Positions 1 to 14,000 of a DNA stretch of 64,000 bases are shown here, piece after piece. Made by a program: the position numbers and the translations under genes. Position 1 is the first letter of the stretch. Each line of letters opens with the position of its first letter. Source of the DNA: Trachythela sp. YZ-2020 (lineage: Eukaryota; Cnidaria; Anthozoa; Malacalcyonacea; Clavulariidae); NCBI GenBank assembly GCA_016169945.1, contig JADLSH010000153.1, positions 620,001-684,000 on the forward strand, in the 5' to 3' direction. A model generated the notes under the pieces. It did not search any database. It was not told the DNA's origin and was given only the letters and a program-made list of their open reading frames with translations.

Positions 1-862
1 ATTATTTATACCCTAGGGTGGGGTGGGACATTCTTGATGATATAAAAATCTCATGGAGCCCCCCCTTTTTGACGCTCTAAAAAATGAAGAACCCCCTAAG
101 AAAAACATTTAAAATTAAACAACCCCCCAGACATATATACATGATGCAACTTTTTATTACTATTCTTTGTTTATGTGAATGACTGACTATGGAGGAAAAA
201 CTGACATTTTACAGCGTAATGATTATTACGACAATCACGTGCTAATGTATTATCACAAATTCTTATTTATAGTACCACGGAGCATTTTTTGCATTGGGGA
301 GAGGAGGGCTAAAAATCTCAAAGGGTACAGTGGCACTAGAACCAATTATTGAAGGCATGAGACCTTTAGGGGGGCATGCTCCCCCAGAAAATTTTAAAAT
401 CTGTAAGGTTATGTGTTAAAGTAAAGTATAACAAACAAATTCCTTGTATCGGCGGCGAAGGTGGACGTTTATTAACATGGCATGACCAGTTGCCATGGCT
501 AATTTCGCTACTGCCTAGTATACAACATAGTTATTCCAGTAGTTCCCGATGGTACGTCTCCCACGAGTGCGATTTGGCCTTGTTGATCCAAAATTTTGGA
601 ATCGAATGTATCACTGTTTGGACGTATTGAATGAACTTTGTGAACTAGTTTCATTAAATTCACACAATCTAAAATTTCATTTTTGCCAAAAATTTCCCAT
701 TCAGCAGAGATGTAATATCTACGGACTAGTACCACAAATCTTATAACCCCCCCAAAAAACTGTAACAAAAACAAGGACCCACCCCATTGAACAAGTTGAA
801 CATTGTATAGCCCCACTCATCTTTTCCCACCCCACCCTATGGTATAAATAATAAACGGTCCC
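1..862. mobile_element. Inverted-repeat DNA element (left end cut by window)
   Basis: Positions 1-28 (attatttataccctagggtg...) are repeated in inverted orientation at 825-852. The right end finishes ...cggtccc at 862 and is followed directly by TTAA (863-866). This suggests a short non-autonomous DNA transposon with a TTAA target, whose outermost left bases lie before the window. The interior holds C-rich tracts and a GGGGGGCATGCTCCCCC palindrome near 372. I see no convincing protein inside; the reading frames there show no family features. Confidence 0.6.
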
Positions 863-866
863 TTAA

Positions 867-1900
867 TAGGACATCAATCAACTGACTTTTATGAGGGTGC
901 TGAAAGGGTTGGTTGTGCACAACCCCTACATCCCCATCAATAAATACTACAATACCCGACTGCACAGTAGGTGACTGCCACTACCAAAAGCGTAGAAGAA
1001 CTAGCAACTTTGCCAAGGACAACTTGCCAGTAGACGACTATGGTAAGGGAAGGATCAAGGTATGTAAGTTTCAAATCACGCCTTGGTTTATACCAAGAAC
1101 AACGTCGTGGACATCATGACATCATACGAGTTATTTCGAGAAAATTCGATAGCACGTCCAATAGTGATTTACCTCATTTGCTAGGTTGTTTCTAAACATT
1201 TCAGTGAATCATCTCCAGGAGCACACCATTTTCAATTGTAAGATTTGTTTTTTCAGAAATACATTTTTATAATAAAGACGTACTTTTTAACCCGAATGTT
1301 GAAGTGCGAATAAATTATTATGGTTTTCACTTGAAGTGAGGCGAAGATGAAAATCTTGGCATATAATTTTTCGTAGAATCTTATCGTGTTCTTAGACTTT
1401 TATCTACCATACACAAAATACTGTGCATAGAACACGAGTTACATTGTGCAAGTTTAAGTCATAATCATTCAATTGCTTACAAATTTCCCGACGCAAAGTA
1501 TATTGTTTTGTGTTCCCGCCAATTCCAGCCGATATATTTATGCACATAATTGCTTACAAGCATATATTAATTGAGCCTATATATTATGCATATACGGTCA
1601 CAACAATATTGACATAAATAATTTAACATTACAAGTTTCTTCGTTTTTGCAGTGTAATTTATTAAAAGTACGAGTAAATAATATTATTTTGGATTGAAAT
1701 GAATCTGGATTGTTGGTTTATAAAATTCATCGGTCTGAAAAAAGTTACATTCAGCATAATTTTCAGTAGCTATTTGATTGATTACACTAAGCAGTTATAT
1801 GCATGCTGCGCCTACCTAACGATCAGACAGGTGTTTTGCAAAAATTGATTTAGTTTAAACCAATGAGAATGTGTTATTAATAAAGGTAACAGTAAAATTA
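867..1900. other. Upstream flank of gene A, no gene seen
   Basis: AT-rich sequence with no reading frame, tRNA or repeat that I recognise. The last ~100 bases share scattered similarity (caggtgt..., caatgagaat...gttatta) with the region just upstream of the other first exons at 26041-26090. Part of it is therefore probably the ancestral promoter region. Confidence 0.5.
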
Positions 1901-1907
1901 TATAAAC
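1901..1907 (+). promoter_or_regulatory. Candidate TATA box of gene A
   Basis: TATAAAC lies 53 bases before the ATG at 1960. That spacing fits a start site about 25-30 bases downstream of the TATA box and a short 5' leader. The element is inferred from sequence and position only. Confidence 0.45.
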
Positions 1908-1959
1908 CTCAAGCTATCGTTAGACGGTTATAAGTCGAACCTTTCAAGCAGATTAAATC

Positions 1960-2095
1960 ATGAAGAACTTTGGAATGAAATATCCTTCCCATTTTTTTGC
2001 CATGTTCATGTTGTTCAGTCTTGTCAAGGCAAAGAAAATTTGTAAGCCTGGCGAACAAAATTTCACTTCACAACATTTTCATGTATATTTTCGAA
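1960..2095 (+). CDS. Gene A exon 1: signal peptide and start of apple domain
   Basis: ATG at 1960 is followed by a short basic stretch, a hydrophobic core rich in Phe, Met and Leu (residues 11-22), and a likely cleavage after Ala24 (LVKA). Cys28 and an N-glycosylation sequon (Asn34-Phe-Thr) follow. The exon ends in phase 1 at CGA A|GTAAGT. The same exon recurs six more times in the window with about the same length, which supports the boundaries. Confidence 0.85.
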
Positions 2096-5000
2096 GTAAG
2101 TTTGCTTTTTATTTTAACAGAATAAATTATTCTATATTACGATTTACGCGATTAGTTCGACTCGATTTATGACAATATTTCGAACGTGTGTTCCCAGTGT
2201 AGGAGCGTCTATATATAATAAGCTTCGGGTCTTTAGGATAAATTTACTTCAAACATACAACAAGCACTTTGACGTTTCGAGCGAAGGCCCTTTTTGAGTT
2301 ATTGAATTTTTTGTACGTTCCTATGAATAGTAATTTGTTATCGGCGTTTATTTGTGGTTATATACGTTTTAATTGTCTATTTTAACAGCTCGATACATGC
2401 ACTGGGCTACAGAGTCCAACCGCTCCCAGTTAAGGCCATCTCTGAAAAAACCACCTGGTCAATATTTGTGTCAAAATAAAATTTCTTTCATACTCTAGTA
2501 TTTTGAAGATCTGTCCTTGGAAACAACTAATATCGATTTGATTTGGTTGAAATTTCTCTTAAAAGTATTTTTGGACCAATTAATGTTCAAACGGCTGGAG
2601 GCTACCTTGAACCCCGAAAGAAGGCAAAATATCGATATATTGTCATGCACCGCTATTCATAAGTAATATTCATGCTTAAATGTTATTATTTTTGCACAGA
2701 AATATAGACGGACCGTTTCCTCGGTCATAGGACTTAAATAATGATTTGTTTGTATATAATATATAGCAGCGCAGTTGTTGATCCACCTGCACGGATAACG
2801 GATATCGCCTCAAATATATACCAAGTTTCAGAGCATATTTTAAAATCGTGGCACGTGATTGAAATTTTTCCTTTATTTTCCTGTAAACTACTAACATTAC
2901 ATTAGTCAATAGTGAGGGCTGTTAGGCAAACCATTGTGCAAATCGTGACAAAAGTGTGAAACTTGGCACATATGTTCAGCATCAACTCCTGATCTTTAAA
3001 CTTTTCTAAAGAACCATAGGCTGAAAATGTACTCAATCCGAGTAAATCGCGTTCAAAATCGTGTTGACAAACCGCTGACCACCATGTTCGTATAAACTAA
3101 AAATCAACCAAGATGGCGTCTGATCCTACGTGACTGCAAACGATCGATCTATAAGAACAACAACAAGACAATGTGCACAACTACTCAGAATGGAAAGCCG
3201 ACTTACGAGTAAAATCCGTCAATGCTGAATATTGCTTCACAGTAATCGAGATGGAATCACTTTATTTTATGTTAGTAAAATCTTTGCGGATTGGGGACTT
3301 CAATCTTTCCTGGATTGCTTGAAATGTATACTTCCATGGTTCTTTTCCCTAGATCACACACAGTACTCGCGTTGGATGTCAGTGTTTGTCCAAGACCTAT
3401 CATCTTTAGAAACGCAACAAAAGGAAACGTACGAAGCTTTTGCAAAGGGGTATTTTACCGTCCGGAAGACAAACCGAGTGTTTTCTAATATGGCCATAGA
3501 TCAGGCTCATTGAGCAAAATAACAAGATCCTGAAAACTGATGGTGGCGTTATTGGAATCCTCGACAACGCAACTGCATTGTTGAAGTGGGCCATCTCTGG
3601 ACCAGTCATAAGCCAAATACTGAAGGAAGAAAGCAATGGCAATCTTCCTGAACTGCATCATGAAGACACAACAAGCTACGAGAAACTTTTCGAAAAGACA
3701 GAGATGCGTTTATAGCTTCTATGCTAGAGTATGGAAATTCATTCCACATTTCTTCAAGACATGTAATGGATGATGTTGCTACAAGATATGTGAGGGAAGC
3801 GAAGTCAATCGGAGAAGATCAATATTCTGCTTTTGTAACAGATAGGTTGAAGAATGGAGACGTTTCGCTTTATCAGACTGTGAAGAGGAACAATTTGTCA
3901 CTTTTTCGTCAGAAGCATGTCATCAAGCTTTCAAAATCAAAGCAAAAGGTTGTCAGCCTAAACTCTGAGAGACGATTATATGCCAACCTATATGTAGCGT
4001 GTAAGTCAAGAGAGGGTGACCTGGATAACTTTTTCGCTCACGAGAGTCATACCTTCCCAGTCTCAATTTCTGAGTATGGTAAGCTTCGGAAGTGTACATC
4101 AAAATCTCATTTTCTTCAATGTGTTGAATCCATGATGGAAGTCAAGTATGATGCACCGGAGGTATCAATGAAAGTGATTGATGGGGCAGCATTTGTTCAT
4201 ATGAATCAACCAAGATCATCGTCAACTTACGGAAACTACTACGAGGAGGAGCTCTTTCGAAAGATCAGGTATGCATCACAACATACTGAAAGATTGGATA
4301 TCATCTTTGATGTCTACCAAGAACACAGTTTGAAGGGTCAAACCCGAGAAAACAGAGGTGAAGGAATCAGAGTATCCGTTCGTAAGGACACCCCGATCTG
4401 CAAAAATTTCCAAAAGTTTATGAGAAATGACAGCAACAAGACAGAGCTCTATAAAATTATTTCCGAGGCTCTCATCAAAATACCCGAAACGGAAAATCAA
4501 ATCGTCGCAACAATCGAAAATCGCGTGGTGGCGAATACTAGCGTTGACACTTCAGGAATGGAGCCCTGCAATCACGAAGAAGCGGATACGAGACTCCTGC
4601 TGTACGCGCTTGACGGGGCTAACACAGGCATCAGAAAGATTTCAATTGTCACTGTTGACACAGATGTTGTGGTAATTGCACTTCGACACTTTTTTGCACT
4701 GAATCTAGACGAGTTGTGGATAGAGTTTGGAGTTGGTAAATACCGAAGATTTCTCCCTATTCATGAGTTTACAAACAATCTGGGTGAACGTTTATGCAAC
4801 GGATTGACATTATGGCACTCAATTACTGGATGCGACACAGTATCGATGTTCCATGGCAAAGGAAAGAAAATATCATGGAAAGTATGGCGCTCTTACAACG
4901 ATGGAGTAGATACATTTGCTAAGTAAGTTCTAAAATTCATCCTTTGCTTGTAAAAAAATTGATATCGTACTATCCTTAGCGAACTTTCAAGAACTTCACT

Positions 5001-8000
5001 GCTTTTAGCTGAAATGATAAAATTGTAGTAGGACGTCAAGGTTGTTAGCAGAAATACAACCGAGTAGCTAAATCTGTCTTGTATTGTAAATTTTGTTTGT
5101 ATTGTCAATCTCTGTTGTATTCCTTTCGTTAGGCTATCTGCGACGGACGCTTTGGGTGAAGATGACATGTCAGTGATTGAACGTTTCGTCATTCTGATGT
5201 ACGATCCCACAAGTTCAACAAATAACATAAATGCATGCAGAAGAGAACTATTTACAAAAAAGGGAAGAACTGTGGAACACATCTCTCCAACCAAAGATGC
5301 TTTATACCAACACATACGGAGGGCAATGCTACAGAACATGTAAGTTTATTTTTATATATTCTGCTAACCTTTTTAAGTCTATTGGACTAGGGGGTAATTA
5401 GCAGTTGGTCGAGCATAGCTCAACACAGTATAATAATATCAATAATAAAATGTGATGTTATTACGTTCTGTTTGCTTTAGCATTTGGAATAACGCGGTTG
5501 TGAAAGAACAACCGGTTTATGAGCCAACAAATTGGGGATGGAGGTTATGCGATGGAAGTTTGTGCCTTTGTGGATGACACAAGGGGAAGCATCACAAGAC
5601 TGTCGTGAACTAGTTAAATGCAAATGCAAGAAACTCTGCACTGGTCGATGTCGTTGCAAAAAAGCTGAGTTGCCTTGCACAGAACTTTGTCAATGTGGAG
5701 GGGGGTGTGATTAGGTCATATAATTCACCTCATTGTACATTTTTATAACTGTTCTTTGTAGAATTAGAAATATTTCTATATTGATTCACCATTAATTTCG
5801 AAGAGTCCCTTACATTTCCGACCCATGTAAGCTAACTCATATGATTCATAGTGACGTCTGTTAGGTCAAAAAAATACAAAGATAGGGTTTTGACGACTTT
5901 GGATTTTCACCAAAATTGATGACGTCATCTTCGCGATTTTGAACGCGATTTACTCGGATTGAGTACATTTTCAGCCTATGGTTCTTTAGAAAAGTTTTCA
6001 AATTTCCTTTCCAACGGTATATAATACTTTGGGTTTTGATGACAAAATTGTTTTAACGAAAAAGTCTGACGTCATCAGTCACGTGACTTTTCAGACGTGT
6101 CTCCCTCGCGAAAGCGAGCATACTTTATTCGTTGGCATGCTCATTGATACAGCTAAAATTGCCTTATACATGCATTCTATTATTATTATTATTATTATTA
6201 TTATTTAATTATTATTTAATTAAATCCATTTTGCAGTTGAAAACTGAATTACATGGAGTTCTGGAATTTAGATCGTTAACTACTTTTTTAAACTAAATTA
6301 TTATAACACTGACAATATTCAACATTCAATCTATTAATCTAATATTAGTACAAAATTTATACTATGTTATTATATATAAAAACTAGTAGTATTTAACAGT
6401 AACGAAGTTTTTAAAACGTTCAGACGACATTATTGGTAAAAGATCAGAACTATCATTACGTAAGTTATAATCATGAGGTTCAAGTCGAGGGGGGAGTTTA
6501 ACAATTTCAGTTAGTGGATTCCACTAAGAATCTTCATGTCGCAGTGATTGAATAAACTTCTTGCACAACTCTTCTCTTCGACTGCTCAGCTTCCGGATCT
6601 TTGAAATTTCTAATGCTTCTTCGTAGGACAAACTTGGGTAAGCAATCCTTAAGGCCCTCTTTTGCACGTATTCAATCTGGGATCAGATAAATGAACAATA
6701 TATTAGAATAATATCAGCAATGATATTACCAGGGTAATGAATTTACCAGGACTGCAAACAGCAATGGACCCAATTTAGTACTTTGAGGAAGGCCGCCTTT
6801 TGAGGCGATGCATGTCCGTTATCCGTGCATGGGAATCAATAGCTGCGCTGCTTAGCTGTATATTATATACAAACGAATAATTATTTAAGTCATATGACCG
6901 AGGAAACTGGAAGGATAAGTCTATATTTCTGTGCAAAAGTAATAACATTTAAGTATGAATTTGATTTATAAATATCGGTGACAATATCTCGATATTTTGC
7001 TTCTTTCGGGGTTCAAGTTAGCCTCCAGCCGGTTGAACATTAAGGGGTCCAATACAAAATTTTAAAAGAAAATCCAATGCAAAATTTTAAAAGAAAGTCC
7101 CATGCATTTTATGCATCATTAATAATCCCTTTTTCGTTTTCTTGTGTTCATTTTTCTACTTGTTTCTCGGAAAATGGATAAATAGGGGAAAATAGCAGGT
7201 TGTTTGAAATTTGGTCCCGTAGCAACCACCATAGCAACAACATGTTATTGGAAAATCGCGAGCATTGGAGCATTTAGGGAAAGTTTTTTTCTCCAAATGA
7301 GTACCCAGCTACCCCTCCCTAGCTATATAGTGATTTTAAACGATTTTATTTCAAATTACACCAAGTACAAGTCGGTTATATTTAGGCAGGAGAGGTTTTA
7401 TAATGGCGTGAAAGCAAATTGTTTTCGTGCTATATATTTTCTGTAATTACGGTTCCACTTCAAGGCTATGACTGATTGAGGACATCATGTAAAGTCCGAC
7501 GAAAGTCGATCTGCCATAACCTTTCAAAGAACCGAAGGGTTAAACATTGGTGTCTTTTTAAAGACGGCAACGGCGGAGGTCACAGCTGGGAACCAAACTT
7601 AGGTTTTGAAATAGTACGTGTTAAGCATTTTTCAAAAAATCTAGCATGGCATTTTCATGATATATATGCCTACCTCTCCCGTTTAGGATGTGTTTGGCTA
7701 TGTGATTTCGACCCTAGTATATTTTGTGAGCATATGAAATATAGGGGAGCTTCATGTCGAATTTTTCATATATTTTGTGAGCATATGAAAATATAGGGGA
7801 GCTCCATGTCGAATTTTTCATTTGTGCGTATAATATAAGTACAATATAAGGCGCATACAATATACAATATAAGGCGCATACACTTGCAAATATGTTGTTT
7901 ATTTAAACTGGCATATACAAATATAACTTTTACATAATTTCCAAATATCTATATGGGCACATTTATATATATATATATATATATACTTTATTTAAGTTGT

Positions 8001-11000
8001 ACCAATTATTTACAGATAAAATAATTTAAAAAAAAAGAGTACAACAAGGGAGAATACAACAGGGTGAAACCCTAACCTAGGTATCCTCCCAATCTCACCA
8101 TGCCCTTAAATGAAAACAAAATTAATAGTAGTATTAATAGCCCAACTAATATATTTAAATATATTTACAATAAGTTAGCATCATTTTAGCAACAGATCTT
8201 AAAATCATCTGCAACTAGATCTGTTAGAGAATTGCATTTAAGGCAAACTGAGCGCCATGAGCGAATTATGTCAACATCGAAATTACAGTTCAGAGCGGCA
8301 AAGTATCTGGCTGTCAATAAATTCTTAAAAGTGTTAGATGAAAGAATTGACTTTACATCTGTCGGAAGATTGTTCCACAACCTAGAAGTCCTAATAAAAA
8401 AACTTAATTCAAAATGTTTGGTTCTACTCGATCCTTGGTACCAAAAAGTTAAGGTCACAAGAGTTCCTCAAACGGTTACATACCGAATATATAAATTATA
8501 ATGAACAATCTATCACTAAAAATTGTAACACTAATCCACAAATTGTAACAGTGAGTGATTTTGTGTCAGCCACCCATATTCTATAATATTAGGGTAAAAA
8601 ATGAGGAAAAAGTATTAAATTAGGAAAAATAGTTTTCAATGTATTAGAGCACCTTAATCTGACCATCATGTTGATAAACCGAACATTGAACTTTAATTGG
8701 TCCAAAAAATATTTTAAGAGAAATTTGAACCCAATCAAATCGATCTTATTTGTTCCCAAGGACAGACCTTCAAAATACTAGAGTATGAAAGAAATCTATT
8801 TTTGAGTCACAAAATGACCGTTGGTGGTTTTTACAGAGACAATCTCTTACGGTGGCTCGATATAGTTTTAAAAAAATCCAAGTGTACAACAGTCCGACAT
8901 TTCTAAATTTCGTATTTTTAGGTTTTATGCAACAGATATCGAAATTTTCATATATTTTAATGTTTCTTCTTTCAAATTTTGTTAGTTTCAGTAACACATA
9001 GTTCGTTGCTATGGCAACACACGCGTCCGAAATTCACTCTAAAACAGCCTATTTCTTCGTGTAGTTGGAAAATAATTCTTTTCACGCATTATTTTACTTA
9101 CAACATAAACTAACAATAAACGAAATATAAAAAAAATATGCCAACTTTTTTTAAAATGCAAAAACGCTGTTTCTTGATATATAAAGTTTTGTGTTCGCGA
9201 CTATTGCATTTTATTAGGATTAGTATATCGAGCCACCTTAAGTCTCAATATATATATACTCGTTTTCGTTCGAAATTTCCATCTATAAAAAATCTATTAG
9301 ATTCAGTTCATTCGAGGCAGATGCCCAAATTCTAGAATATTTTTTCCGATACCTTACACTGACATCACCGTAGAAGTAGTATATGTACCTGAACCTGCGT
9401 GGTTAGCAATTGGGCAACTGGATTTTGTAGCTCAGTCATCAGGCGCTGCGACGGAATCGCAGGACCGAAGTCTCGATTCCTGCCCGAGGGCCTAAAGTAT
9501 CCTATTTCACAGTACTCACCTTTCTGCTCCGTAAAATTATGGTATGGGGAAAATGTGATTCAGCGGCATTAGCCAAGTTTCCATGAGAGGCAGCAGTTGC
9601 CTCTTAGGCTTGATTGGGCATTAACAATACACAAAAGCCAAGGACTCACACTTCCAAAAGCATGGATTGATATTGGAAAAGCTGAAAGAACTGCTGGAGT
9701 TTCTTATGTTGCTATTAGCATGGCAAAATCACTTGCATCTTGTGTCATTGAACATACGAACGAATAACAAGCTTGAAATCGCCAGTTAATTTAACACCTT
9801 GGCTTAGCGTGCAGAGCGTGTACGGCTTACGTGAATTTTGTGGGCGGGTCGTTTCCCCCACGGCAGCCGGAACGAACTGAGAAAAGGTGGATTCAGTTGC
9901 AGTTCTACGCATACCTTTTATAATCTCCAGAGTCTCTACCGCACCTGCACGTGCTCCCTCGACCATTTAATTCATTCGTTGTTAACTATTTTCACTTCGC
10001 AAATCATTTTCAGCTAAAATAACGAGACAGATGGCGGATATTGGTAATTTGACGGCGAATGTTAACCAACAAGGAACGAGAATAAAGTTAGAAATTATAA
10101 TCTCGTAGCTTGGGCGATAGCCCGAGGCGAGGATATTAATTCCGTTCGCCCACTTTACCTATTTATACGCGTGAAAAGGGGAGAGCTAGCGAAGTGGAAC
10201 GTCCACCGTTTCATGGGTGGACCAATCACTGATCCCAAATATTTGACGGGTATGTTGGAGTGGTCGAGTGGAATGAGCGAAAGTTTAAAAACCCACGAGA
10301 AATAAACTTTGAAAGTCGTTTTATGTGATGAGTGCGTGAAACAATAAGAAGAATAAGATAAGAAGTATAAAAATAAGAAGATATATATGACCGAAATTCG
10401 TAAAATATCAGACAAATTTGTTTTAATTGTCGATGTACGTGTTAATTTCCAGTTAATTTCAGTTAAATTATCCTATTTCATGTTCTGGAGAAGGTTTACT
10501 GAATTAAAAGAAAAGCAAATAAATTAATCTCATAAGAAATTGTATAATTTGAACTTATCTTATTTCAAATACCAAGTTTATCGGTAAAAGCAGTTTAGTT
10601 TTATGAACATTACCAAAGGTTTACGAAACGTCTAAAAGTAAGTTGAATTTTACTTTAATTCGAAGTTTAAAGAAAGCATAATAACATGATAGGTATACAT
10701 TATATATTCGGAAATTGATAAAACTAAGGATAAAATTAGTAATCTTTTTACTATTTTTGCCGCGGTTTTGTATTGTACAAAAATTAAAAATATATTATAT
10801 GTGACCATGCTGCCATGATCATCACTTGAATACTTGATTGCTAGAAGCAAACAGCGGTCAGTCAGCGCAGCAGTTTGCCAGTTACGATTACTTCATGTTG
10901 AAACAATGTCTGAGAACTATAGTTGTTTGGCTAGGGTGAGGGTTCACTGCATGCATGTATTTCTTGTAAATTACTTTATCGAATTCCGTGAGAGCAGGCA

Positions 11001-14000
11001 CTGGGACAGCATGTGATTATAGAAACTTAAGAGTATGTCCGTATAAAAACAAAAGTTAAACCCGGACTTCGAGCAACCAATAATAAAGCATAAAAACATA
11101 TATAGAGTTGTCTATTCTATTATTCCTTGCCTAAGTTGTCAAAATACGTGACTTTTCCAGATGTTTCAAAGCTGAAAGAAAACATAATATCTGAGTCGAG
11201 GGTTGCCAGCTGGTTGGATTGTGGTATCAGTTGCTTGGCAACACGTTTCTGTGTCGCGTTCAATCACCAAAAAAACTCAAAAGAATACGAAATCAACTGC
11301 CACTTAAGTCACAACACTGATCATAAGTTTGGAAAAGTAAACAACGAGGACAATGAATGGATATTTTATGAAGCACTTGGCGAAAGAATGGTAAGAAAGG
11401 TCTGAACATTACGTGACAGGGTGTATCAGAAAAAAGACGGAATCCATCTTTTAAGCTTAATAACTTTCAAAATGTTAATCCATAAAAAATTATTTTAGTC
11501 TTGTTTTAATGCTTTTCTAAACAAGTGGTAATTTTTGTCTTTAGCGCAAGTAAAAACGACATTAGAGAAAATTTAATACAACGTATCAGTTTTAGATTTG
11601 CAATTTTGCTATGTTATTTCATGGTCGCATCAGGAATTCTTGAATATTCTTGTTTAAACTTTAATATTATTGTCACACGAAAGAAAGTACCAAGAAGTAT
11701 TAATTTAAAAAACGTTTTCAAATATATTGGGCTGGGTACGGTTAATTTTTTTATATTCCTAAATCGATACCAAAATCAACTGATAAATATAATCTCGCTC
11801 CGTGGATTGCCTGTCGAGACATAAGCAAGTTGGTGGTCGTGAGCTTAAACTGTTTAATTCAGCACCGTTGTGTATGGAAAGTTAGTAATAAATTAAAAGT
11901 GATCCATAGGAACCCGTGATTATTCATTTTGATCGGCTGTCCACAAAAAGCTTCGATATTTTCTGGGATTTTTCACGAAATGAGTCGTATATTTCAGGAA
12001 CGCTTTATTGCCATGCATCTCACCAATATTCAATTTCCCAATCTCAGTCGCTTAAAATAATATTTTTCGTGAACAAATCGTTCAAAAAATTTATGACCAT
12101 TGCCCACATATTTTTTAATGTTCTATAGTTGTACTCCATTGTCATCAATTGATTGAAGACAATAAATTCCATAATTCAACCAATTTATACAATATAATAT
12201 TCTTTCTTTATGTAGTCTGTTTGTGAGGAAGAAAATGAATGTCAGAATGGTGGGACAATGGCCTGGGATCCAGTGAAGCCTTTCAAATGTGAATGCCCAG
12301 AGCATTACGAAGGAGAGCTTTGTGAAAGAGGTAATTTTACCACATATATTTCAAGGATAAGATAAACCAAATATAGCATACATGAACAGATCATAATGCC
12401 ATCTTGAGTCATCATTCCATTGGTATGCATAATAATTTTGTTGCCGTCGAGCGTCAGCAAGGTATCAAAATATTCTTGACATTAGGTTTATAACTCGTGC
12501 CATCTTCTGTGCGACGTATGTACAGTCAAAAGATGCTGAATTTGTTATGTTGATCGTATGTCTCGTTTTATGCCGTCATTCAATATGAGAAATCTACTTC
12601 CGCCTTCACATGAGCGAAGACTTTGACTACAAATTGTATTCAAAATGATATAACATAAACAAAGTCGACTTTTTGAGATCTTTTTGGACATAAGACTAGA
12701 TTGTTGGTTGTACCATACCACAAAGACGGTAAATTATATATATGGATTTTGAAATGAAAATTCGCCTGATTGCCTTCAATATCACTGTTTGTGTTGTGTA
12801 AGAATAGCAACCACAGCAAAATATTTGGTGTTGATGTGATAAGCTTTCGCCAGTTACGATGTGCTTAACTTTAGAAGTACAGATGGCACATAATTTCTTT
12901 TCTATTTAGTTATCCATAGTGTGGTTGCTTTTTGTTTCGCCATTTAACTCTAAAGCTACAGCTTGTGTAGATTTTGTATGGCGTGTATTGTCGAGAATTC
13001 TAGCTGAAGGTGGCACAAGCATTGGTTATACATTTCCATGTTTGGCTTAAACGTTTTAGCGCCAATTTCAAATGTCCTTCGTTCCCAAGCCTGATATTCG
13101 ATATTCTAAACTATTACGAGGCCATGAAGCAGACTTTCATTTGTCATGATCTAAAATAGCTGAAAATGTCTCAGCGCACATCCTTATTACAACAACGTTA
13201 TATGGCGCAGTCTTGCAAGTTTTTGTCACATCTCATTTATCGAAAGTTTAATTATTTAATGAAAACGAGAAATTCTCTAATGTCATTTATTTTGTTTCAT
13301 CAGCCGCATGTCGAGCTCCGGAGGCGTTGGGAATGGAGAGTAGTAAAATACCAGATAATGCAATCACAGCGTCATCTCGTTACGATTCGAGATACTATCC
13401 TTGGCACGGAAGATTGAATACGCAGACTGGCAGTTGTTCTTGGACACCAAGCCGCGAAGGGATAAATAACTCTTGGTTTCAGGTTGATCTGGGGCAACTG
13501 ACAACCGTGATAGGAATAGCAACCCAAGGAAGCTGTACCATTGACGAATGGGCAAAGTCGTATTCGGTTTCGTATAGTACAGACGCTAAGCAATGGTTAT
13601 ACTATCAAGAGTCAGGGAACAACAAGGTGGGTCGACAGATATATCAAAATTACTTGCTTACCCTGGGAGCTCTTAACAGTTGAGCCCAGAGAAGCGAGTT
13701 CGCCATGACGGGGCATGATGGTATGTCAACAAATGCAGAAGATTGGGCAAGGAGTGATATATTAGCTTAATGTTTGGAGCTAGATGTTTACTGAAATTTT
13801 GGTCAGTGAACGTCTCCAATCATTTTGCCTTTACCTGAGCGCGCTTCATCCATTTTTGCACATAATCCCCGAGAGACTTGACTGCCCTATAATTAGCCAG
13901 ACGCCTTGGAAAAAGCATTTATAAACTGGAAGTCCATCTACTACACGTTTCTTTTATAGACCAAGCAATTTAGGTCAGTGAACGTCTCTTATCATTATGC

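Larger units (their letters stand above)
2440..8850. repeat. Large interrupted inverted repeat inside intron 1 of gene A
   Basis: The left arm (about 2455-2825) recurs in inverted orientation in two blocks. Positions 6793-7050 mirror about 2585-2825 (for example cttctttcggggttcaag against cttgaaccccgaaagaag). Positions 8693-8845 mirror about 2455-2590 (ggacagaccttcaaaatact against agtattttgaagatctgtcc). The space between the arms holds the nuclease transposon, while 7060-8690 holds LINE sequence and short tandem repeats. This is best read as an old foldback or long-TIR element later split by insertions; I cannot name its superfamily. Confidence 0.6.

Noticed and set aside
508..816. 102-codon minus-strand frame in the left-end element
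   Set aside because: Composition is not protein-like, with no domain, and it overlaps the inverted-repeat element; likely chance.
9427..9495. Candidate tRNA gene (also 53170, 53563, 55624, 56061)
   Set aside because: Acceptor stems do not pair, loops are altered and the sequences recur in repeats, so SINE heads fit better than functional tRNAs.
12123..12305. Minus-strand frame over the EGF exon
   Set aside because: Shadow of exon 3, which has EGF motifs and splice sites on the + strand.
13364..13593. Two minus-strand frames (63 and 73 codons) opposite exon 4, repeated at 39274 and 63256
   Set aside because: They recur only because the discoidin exon is duplicated; their proteins show no family features and the sense strand is clearly coding.
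13627..13683. Continuation of exon 4 to the stop at 13681 as the native C-terminus
   Set aside because: It would end the discoidin domain without its last strands and closing Cys; a donor site and an in-phase exon 5 restore them.
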